NCBI GenBank assembly: GCA_035633215.1 | Contig: DASQFI010000054.1 | Span: forward strand, 1 to 64,000 | DNA from: DASQFI01 sp035633215 | GTDB lineage: Bacteria; Acidobacteriota; Vicinamibacteria; Vicinamibacterales; SCN-69-37 | Length of the DNA stretch: 64,000 nt | Direction: 5' to 3' | Part shown: in pieces, positions 59,057-64,000 of the stretch | Layout of the letters: each line of letters starts with the position of its first letter | Position numbering within the stretch: the stretch's first letter is position 1 | Notes under the pieces: generated by a model | What the model was told of the DNA's origin: nothing | What the model saw: the letters and a program-made list of their open reading frames with translations, nothing else | Database searches by the model: none | Made by a program: the position numbers and the translations under genes

Positions 59057-59253
59057 TGCCCGTCCGGCCGTCCGTCAGCCTTATTCCGTCTCAAACCCGC
59101 GTCAATCCGTTCCCGGCATTCGGGTCCGCGAGAGCCGTTCTCACGCCCACATCGTGCAGAGCGGGCGAGGATCGCGAGACATTCGGCCGAATTCCAGCCA
59201 GTTGCCCGCCAGAGGAACGTGAGAACGGCTCGAGGTCCTCATGGCGATCGTGA
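59056..59253 (+). CDS. Leader reading frame under the PyrR hairpin, traversing element D
   Basis: 65 residues from ATG 59056, five bases after the AGAGG in the PyrR hairpin. It begins MPVRPSVSLIPSQTRVN, runs through palindromic element D without a stop and ends at 59253, overlapping the pyrR start by 13 bases. No similarity to a known protein was recognised. It may be a leader peptide whose translation couples to pyrR, lengthened by the insertion. Whether it is translated is inference. Confidence 0.5.
   Translation: MPVRPSVSLIPSQTRVNPFPAFGSARAVLTPTSCRAGEDRETFGRIPASCPPEERENGSRSSWRS
59134..59229. mobile_element. 96-bp palindromic element, copy D, in front of pyrR
   Basis: GCCGTTCTCACG and CGTGAGAACGGC ends form a 12-bp perfect inverted repeat. 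The interior carries CATCGTGCAGAGCGGGCGAG and GCCGAATTCCAGCCAGTTGC, close to copy A read backwards. It ends 11 bases before the pyrR ATG. The flanking CGAGG (59231-59235) supplies the probable pyrR ribosome binding site GAGG. Confidence 0.85.
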
Positions 59254-59771
59254 TGGACGCCGACCGCATGGCGCGGACGCTGACGCGCATCGCGCACGAG
59301 ATTCTCGAGCGCCACCGCGGCGTCGAGGGGCTGGCGCTCGTCGGCATCCGCGCGCGTGGCGTCCCCATCGCGGCCAGGCTGGCCGCGCAGCTCCGCGACC
59401 TCACGGGCACCGAGGTGCCGACCGGCGCGCTCGACATCACGCTCTATCGCGACGACCTGATGCGCCACCCCGTGGGGCCCCAGCCGGTCATCCGGCGCAC
59501 GGAGATTCCGTTTTCGATCGACGACCGCCTGATTCTGCTCGTCGACGACGTGCTGTATACGGGCCGGACGATTCGCGCCGCACTTGACGCGCTGATCGAC
59601 TTCGGCCGTCCTCGTGTCATTCAGCTCGTCGTCATGGTCGATCGCGGCCATCGTGAGCTGCCGATTCGAGCCGACTACGTCGGCCGCAACATTCCGACCT
59701 CGCGCCAGCAGAGCGTGCAGGTCCGGCTCACCGAAATCGATGGGCGCGACGAAGTCGAGGTGGAAGGATGA
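59241..59771 (+). CDS. pyrR: Bifunctional pyr operon regulator / uracil phosphoribosyltransferase PyrR
   Basis: 176 residues. MARTLTRIAHEILER, LVGIRARGVPIAARLA, DITLYRDDL and the PRPP loop LILLVDDVLYTGRTIRAALD are PyrR signatures. PyrR binds a specific mRNA hairpin with UMP and lowers pyr expression; such a hairpin sits at 59016-59049. It overlaps pyrB by four bases (ATGA). Its ribosome binding site lies directly at the end of palindromic element D, so the element may influence its translation. Confidence 0.96.
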   Translation: MAIVMDADRMARTLTRIAHEILERHRGVEGLALVGIRARGVPIAARLAAQLRDLTGTEVPTGALDITLYRDDLMRHPVGPQPVIRRTEIPFSIDDRLILLVDDVLYTGRTIRAALDALIDFGRPRVIQLVVMVDRGHRELPIRADYVGRNIPTSRQQSVQVRLTEIDGRDEVEVEG

Positions 59772-60709
59772 CCGCGGCCACGACCCTGCATACCCGTCAC
59801 CTGCTCGGCATCGCCGACCTGGATCCGTCCGAGATAGAGCTCGTGCTCGAAACGGCGTTGGCCATGAAGGAAATCGGCACGCGCCCGATCAAGAAAGTGC
59901 CGACGCTGCGGGGGCGCACGATCATCAACCTGTTCTTCGAGCCGAGCACGCGCACCCGCATGTCGTTCGAGCTGGCCGAGAAGCGCCTGAGCGCCGACAC
60001 GCTCGGCATGACAACGACAGGATCGAGCGTCGCCAAGGGTGAGACGCTGGCCGATACCGCCCGGACGCTCGAGGCGATGTCGCCCGACATGATCGTGATG
60101 CGGCACGGTGCTTCCGGCGCGCCGCATCAGCTGTCCCGCATCTGCCGGGCAAGCATCATCAACGCCGGCGACGGTATGCACGAGCATCCAACGCAGGCGC
60201 TCCTCGACGCGCTGACAATTCTCGAACGCAAAGGCCGGCTCGCGGGATTGACGGTGGCGATCATCGGTGACCTCGTTCACAGCCGCGTTCTGCGCTCGAA
60301 CGTGCTGCTCCTGACGAAAATGGGCGCGAACGTGCGCGCGTGCGGCCCGGCCACACTGCTCCTGCCCGGCCTCGATCGACTAGGCGTGACCGTGACGACC
60401 TCGATTGACGAGGCGATCGAAGGCGCCGACGTCGTGATGATGCTGCGCGTACAGCATGAGCGAATGACCGGCCTGTTCCTGCCTTCGGTCCGCGAGTACT
60501 TCACGTTCTTCGGCCTGACACCGGTGAGGCTCGAACGTGCCGCGTCGGACGTCATCGTCATGCACCCGGGGCCGATGAACCGCGGCGTCGAGATTGACTC
60601 CGAGGTCGCGGACGGTCCGTGGTCGGTCATCCTGGACCAGGTCGCCAACGGCGTCGCCGTGCGGATGGCCGTGTTGTACCTGCTCGCCGGCGGCGAGGCG
60701 GAAGCGTGA
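59768..60709 (+). CDS. pyrB: Aspartate carbamoyltransferase PyrB
   Basis: 313 residues. NLFFEPSTRTRMSFELAEKR (carbamoyl phosphate site), SSVAKGETLADT, MRHGASGAPHQLS, NAGDGMHEHPTQALLDALTI, GDLVHSRVLRSN and HPGPMNRGVEID are diagnostic. It joins carbamoyl phosphate and aspartate in the first committed pyrimidine step. It overlaps pyrR (ATGA) and pyrC (TGATG). No pyrI is present. Confidence 0.97.
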   Translation: MTAATTLHTRHLLGIADLDPSEIELVLETALAMKEIGTRPIKKVPTLRGRTIINLFFEPSTRTRMSFELAEKRLSADTLGMTTTGSSVAKGETLADTARTLEAMSPDMIVMRHGASGAPHQLSRICRASIINAGDGMHEHPTQALLDALTILERKGRLAGLTVAIIGDLVHSRVLRSNVLLLTKMGANVRACGPATLLLPGLDRLGVTVTTSIDEAIEGADVVMMLRVQHERMTGLFLPSVREYFTFFGLTPVRLERAASDVIVMHPGPMNRGVEIDSEVADGPWSVILDQVANGVAVRMAVLYLLAGGEAEA

Positions 60710-62040
60710 TGCCTATCTTGCTGAAGCACGTCCAGGTCGTCGATCCCGTTGCCGGACGCAACGGCCGTTTCGACGTGCTCATCGACGCCGGCCGCATCGT
60801 CCGCGTCGGTCGCGACCAGAATGCCGACGGCGCGCGCGTCGTCGAGTTGCCGTCCTCGTTCGTCGTGACCCCGGGGCTCATCGACATGCACGTCCACCTG
60901 CGAGAACCCGGGCATGAGCACAAGGAGACGATCGCCACGGGAACGGCGTCGGCGGTCACCGGTGGCTTCACCGCCGTGGCATGCATGCCGAATACCGACC
61001 CGGTGAACGATCACTCCGCCGTCACCGAGTTCATCGTCAAACGCGCGGCCGAAGCGGGGCTGGCGCGCGTGTATCCGATCGGCGCGGTGTCGATGGGCTC
61101 GAAGGGCGAACAGCTCACCGAGATCGGCGACCTGAAGGCGGCCGGCTGCGTCGCCATTTCCGACGACGGCCGGCCGGTCGCCACGGCGCTGCTGATGCGG
61201 CGGGCGATGGAGTACGCGTCGATGTTCGGCATGCCGGTCATCGATCACTGCGAGGACCAGTCACTCAAGGGAGAAGGCGTCGCGCACGAAGGCGCGGTCG
61301 CGTCGATGCTGGGCCTGCGTGGCATGCCGGGCGCGGCCGAGTCCGTGATGGTCGAGCGCGATATCTCGATTGCGGAGCTCACGGGCGGGCGGGTGCACAT
61401 CGCGCATATGAGCGCGCGCCAGTCGCTCCGGGCGGTGCGCGTTGGTCACGACGCGGGAATCCAGGTGACGTGCGAGGTCACGCCCCATCACTTCACGCTG
61501 ACCGACGAGATCCTCGCGGCCAAAGGCGGTTACGACACGAATGCCAAGATGAACCCGCCGCTACGCGAGGAAGCCGACCGCGCCGCGATGATCGAGGGTC
61601 TTCGGGACCTCTCGATCGACGTGATCGCCACCGATCACGCCCCCCATCATGCCGACGAGAAGTCGCTCGAATTCGACCGCGCGCCCTTCGGGATCGTCGG
61701 GCTCGAGACGGCCGTGCCGCTGTGCATCGATCGGCTGGTGCACGCCGGCGTCATCGGGTGGCCGCGATTCGTCCAGCTCCTGTCCGTGAATCCGGCTCGA
61801 ATCCTGGGCGTTCCTGGCGGCACGCTCTCGGACGGCGGGCCGGCCGACCTCACAATTCTTGCGCCCGACGCACTGGTCACCATCGATGCGCGAAGGTTCA
61901 GATCGAAATCGAAAAACACGCCGTTCGACGGCTGGACGCTCAAGGGCGGCGTCGCCGCGACGGTCGTCGGCGGGCGATTCGTCTACGTGAACGGCAGCAT
62001 TTCAGGCGCCGACAGGCTGAACGACCTACCGAGGACTTGA
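60709..62040 (+). CDS. pyrC: Dihydroorotase PyrC (type I)
   Basis: 443 residues from ATG 60709. The metal ligands are in GLIDMHVHLREPGHEHKE, the substrate-binding Asn is in CMPNTDPVND, the later zinc histidines are in DHCEDQ and the HIAHMSARQSL region, and the catalytic Asp is in ATDHAPHH. This is the long, type I form. It cyclises carbamoyl aspartate to dihydroorotate. It overlaps pyrB by one base and the PyrE gene by one base. Confidence 0.96.
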   Translation: MPILLKHVQVVDPVAGRNGRFDVLIDAGRIVRVGRDQNADGARVVELPSSFVVTPGLIDMHVHLREPGHEHKETIATGTASAVTGGFTAVACMPNTDPVNDHSAVTEFIVKRAAEAGLARVYPIGAVSMGSKGEQLTEIGDLKAAGCVAISDDGRPVATALLMRRAMEYASMFGMPVIDHCEDQSLKGEGVAHEGAVASMLGLRGMPGAAESVMVERDISIAELTGGRVHIAHMSARQSLRAVRVGHDAGIQVTCEVTPHHFTLTDEILAAKGGYDTNAKMNPPLREEADRAAMIEGLRDLSIDVIATDHAPHHADEKSLEFDRAPFGIVGLETAVPLCIDRLVHAGVIGWPRFVQLLSVNPARILGVPGGTLSDGGPADLTILAPDALVTIDARRFRSKSKNTPFDGWTLKGGVAATVVGGRFVYVNGSISGADRLNDLPRT

Positions 62041-62660
62041 TGACGCGACGCGATGATGTGCGAAGGAAGGCGCTCGACAATCTTCAAGAGTTCGAAGTCC
62101 TGATGATCGACGGGCACTTCGATTACGGCAACGGCTATCACGGCCGCGTGTACCTCAATCCGCACCGGATTTTCCGGCAGCCGTCGCTCATCTGGCGGTT
62201 CGCGCAGGACCTCATCGACATCCTGCCCGAGCCGATCGTCGGGTCAACCGAAGTCGTCGCCGGCCCCGTCATGGGCGGCGCCCTTCTGGCTCACACCCTC
62301 GCCGGGCTCCTCGACGCGCGCCATCCGCTGACCCATCCGCCGACCAGCTTCGCCCCCCTCTCGCTCGACGCGACCGGCGCGATGGTCATCCGGCCGTTCT
62401 ACCAGCAGGTCGTCTCGGGCAGGAAAGTGCTGCTCGCCGATGACATCAGGAACACCGGGGAGACCTTCCAGAAGGCCAGGCGTTTGATCGAGAGCGCGGG
62501 CGGAACGGTGATCGCAACGGTCGAAATCTATGACCGTCTCGAGGCGATCGTCGATTTGGGGGTCCCGAATTTCGCCCTGGCGGGGTATCGGGCGCCGGAA
62601 AACTACACTGCGGCCGCCTGCCCGATGTGCCGGGAGGGGATGCCGGTGACGACGTTCTAA
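62040..62660 (+). CDS. pyrE: Orotate phosphoribosyltransferase PyrE
   Basis: 206 residues from ATG 62040. GHFDYGNGYHGRVYLNPHRI at the start, VVAGPVMGGALLAHTLAG and the PRPP loop KVLLADDIRNTGETFQKA fit orotate phosphoribosyltransferase. It converts orotate to OMP, which PyrF decarboxylates. The C-terminus with AAACPMCREG has a CxxC not usual in the family. It ends the plus-strand pyr unit and overlaps the convergent PEP-CTERM gene by four bases. Confidence 0.88.
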   Translation: MTRRDDVRRKALDNLQEFEVLMIDGHFDYGNGYHGRVYLNPHRIFRQPSLIWRFAQDLIDILPEPIVGSTEVVAGPVMGGALLAHTLAGLLDARHPLTHPPTSFAPLSLDATGAMVIRPFYQQVVSGRKVLLADDIRNTGETFQKARRLIESAGGTVIATVEIYDRLEAIVDLGVPNFALAGYRAPENYTAAACPMCREGMPVTTF

Positions 62661-63355
62661 GTTCGAAGTTCAGGCCGCGTTTTCAGCGGCTGGGCCTTCT
62701 TGCGGCGGCGGATGGCCGTCGCGACGGCAGCAAGCCCAGTCCCGAACATGATGAGTGTCGCGGGCTCTGGCGTGTTCACATCGAGTGGCGGTGGCGAATC
62801 GAACGTGAAGGTCACTTCCTCGGACAGCAGGGAACCGACCTTGACCCCCTCGAGGTTCACGAACTGAGCCTTGAAGGAGCCGGCAACCGCCCCCGCGAGG
62901 TTGGGCAGGGTATTGCTGATGTTGATGAGGAACACCCACGTGTCCGTGGTGCCCGCGGCGCCGTGCGACGCGCCGAATCCCGCAGAATTCGCACAGAAGT
63001 ACCCGTTGCCCGATCCGCTGCACCCGCCGGAGTTGATGCCTCCGCCGACCACGTTCCATGTGTCGTCAGCCTGCGGCCCCGTCACGGTCGGATTCGCGTC
63101 GTATTGGTTCGTGAAGGGATCGACCTTGTACGCGACCGCATTCACGAACGCGAAATCGACTGGAGCACCGTAGGTCGCCTTGGCCGTCAGCTGATAGATA
63201 TTGTTGGTGTCGTCGATCAGCGACAGCGTCAGGTCCCAGGCCGTGTTGTGATTGCCACACGTCCCGCAGTTGGGAAGGATCGTGGTTGCTTGAGCATCGG
63301 TAGCACCCACCGCGATCAAAGCGGTGAAGAGGATGCCGATAAAGAGCTTCTTCAT
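62657..63355 (-). CDS. PEP-CTERM exported protein
   Basis: 232 residues from ATG 63355. Signal peptide KKLFIGILFTALIAVGATDA is followed by a Gly/Asn/Thr-rich beta region with Cys pairs (NCGTCGN, GGCSGSGNGYFC). The C-terminal sorting signal TPEPATLIMFGTGLAAVA ends in IRRRKK. PEP-CTERM proteins are processed by exosortase and usually go to the surface or matrix; no exosortase is in the window. The extra tail AQPLKTRPELRT after the basic cluster is encoded by a GAAGTTC-type repeat at the end of the gene. Confidence 0.88.
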   Translation of the reverse strand: MKKLFIGILFTALIAVGATDAQATTILPNCGTCGNHNTAWDLTLSLIDDTNNIYQLTAKATYGAPVDFAFVNAVAYKVDPFTNQYDANPTVTGPQADDTWNVVGGGINSGGCSGSGNGYFCANSAGFGASHGAAGTTDTWVFLINISNTLPNLAGAVAGSFKAQFVNLEGVKVGSLLSEEVTFTFDSPPPLDVNTPEPATLIMFGTGLAAVATAIRRRKKAQPLKTRPELRT

Positions 63356-63493
63356 CAGCGACACTTTGGTGCAATAAGGGGACCACTCAGCATCTTCGGC
63401 GACTCGCGCGGTCGCGCAAAACGGTCAACTTCCAGGCTGACTTTTGTACGTCGTGTAGTTGAATGCCCCCACGAAGGAGAGCTCTCGTGACTA

Positions 63494-64000
63494 ATGACAC
63501 ACGTTAGTCTGACCTTTAAACCCGCCCTCGACCGGCTCTACGATTCGTTCAACGCTCCCGACTCCGCCGTCGATCCCATTCAGATCGTCCGGCGATATCC
63601 GCGGGTGGACGACCGGGAGATCGTGGCGTTCATCGCCGCCGGACTGGCGTTTGGGCGGGTCGCTTCGGTCATGACGTCGGTAGAGGCCGTCTGCCGGGTC
63701 CTTGGCCCGTCGCCGGCCGAATTCCTTCGGGAATTCGACCCGGCGCGGGATGGCGCGCCGCTGCTGCCCCTTGTCCACCGATGGACGAAGGGCCGGGATT
63801 TTGTCGCTCTCCTCTGGATCCTGAAAGGGCTGATCGCGGAGCACGGCTCGATCGAACGCGCGTTTGCATCGGGGCTGACCAGCCAGGCGACGGACGTCGG
63901 TGAGGCGCTCGAGTCGCTGGCGGCCCGGGCGCGCTCAGTCCCTCTCGGCCCGGCCTACGGGCGCGTGCCGCGGCAGCCAGGGGTCTTCTACTTCTTCGCC
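63494..64000 (+). CDS. TIGR02757/DUF2400 family protein (5' part, runs off the window)
   Basis: Open from ATG 63494 to the right edge, 169 residues. LDRLYDSFNAPD, DPIQIVRRYPRVDDREIVAF, AGLAFGRVASVM and LGPSPAEFLREFD match the TIGR02757 family of unknown function. No membrane segment appears in this part. The spacer from 63356 to 63493 separates it from the divergent PEP-CTERM gene and should hold both promoters; no strong -35/-10 pair was chosen. Confidence 0.8.
   Translation, partial: MTHVSLTFKPALDRLYDSFNAPDSAVDPIQIVRRYPRVDDREIVAFIAAGLAFGRVASVMTSVEAVCRVLGPSPAEFLREFDPARDGAPLLPLVHRWTKGRDFVALLWILKGLIAEHGSIERAFASGLTSQATDVGEALESLAARARSVPLGPAYGRVPRQPGVFYFFA

Overview
The window is high-GC bacterial DNA with densely packed, often overlapping genes. 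The gene content fits Acidobacteriota, perhaps a Vicinamibacteria-like lineage: a cdaA-ybbR-glmM cluster, a MoxR/DUF58/BatA/DUF4175 cluster, a GldA/F/G-DUF4340 ABC cluster, a small bacterial microcompartment (BMC) locus, class 1B dihydroorotate dehydrogenase genes and a PEP-CTERM protein. The taxon is inferred from gene content; there is no rRNA in the window.

Layout. 1-241: the 3' end of a probable group II intron. 243-7293: DUF4112, queA, a deoxyhypusine-synthase-like gene, a CAT-anticodon tRNA, tilS, ftsH and folP. 7332-12353: a minus-strand membrane protein facing two tandemly duplicated GT39-like membrane proteins. 12387-16222: cdaA, ybbR, glmM, pdxJ. 16292-20395: TPR and Cys-containing membrane proteins, a class II aldolase, one BMC-H and three BMC-P shell genes, a small Cys/His-rich protein, and nth. 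20289-25369: DUF72, queE, queC, a histidine kinase, an AlaX-type editing protein. 25518-37077: a VWA/DUF4159/MoxR/DUF58/BatA/DUF4175 surface-complex cluster. 37432-45349: a Yip1 protein, then minus-strand dacB, DUF4340, GldG and an ABC-2 transporter. 45659-48183: a SmtB/CadC-type repressor and a P1B-ATPase. 48243-54106: a REC-PilZ protein, LysW-like and LarE proteins, a GT-like membrane protein, a methyltransferase and Pal. 54093-62660: pyrimidine synthesis as pyrK-pyrD-pyrF (minus) and pyrR-pyrB-pyrC-pyrE (plus), with a PyrR-binding RNA hairpin at 59016-59049. 62657-64000: a PEP-CTERM protein and the start of a TIGR02757-family gene.

The most unusual feature is the density of palindromic and inverted-repeat DNA. 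A 95-96 bp element with GCCGTTCTC termini occurs four times. One copy lies inside queA and adds 34 codons in frame, one ends the methyltransferase gene, and one sits between the PyrR-binding hairpin and pyrR. A perfect 31-bp inverted repeat encodes the signal-peptide region of dacB. A perfect 21-bp palindrome covers the start of folP. A GTAGG...CCTAC repeat holds the stop codons of two convergent genes. Several spacers contain inverted pairs of short-tandem-repeat arms, and one such pair brackets a broken four-helix-bundle gene.

Other points of interest are the minimal microcompartment locus with its unrecognised small protein and the translationally coupled LysW-like/LarE pair. All family calls were made by reading motifs; no database search was run.
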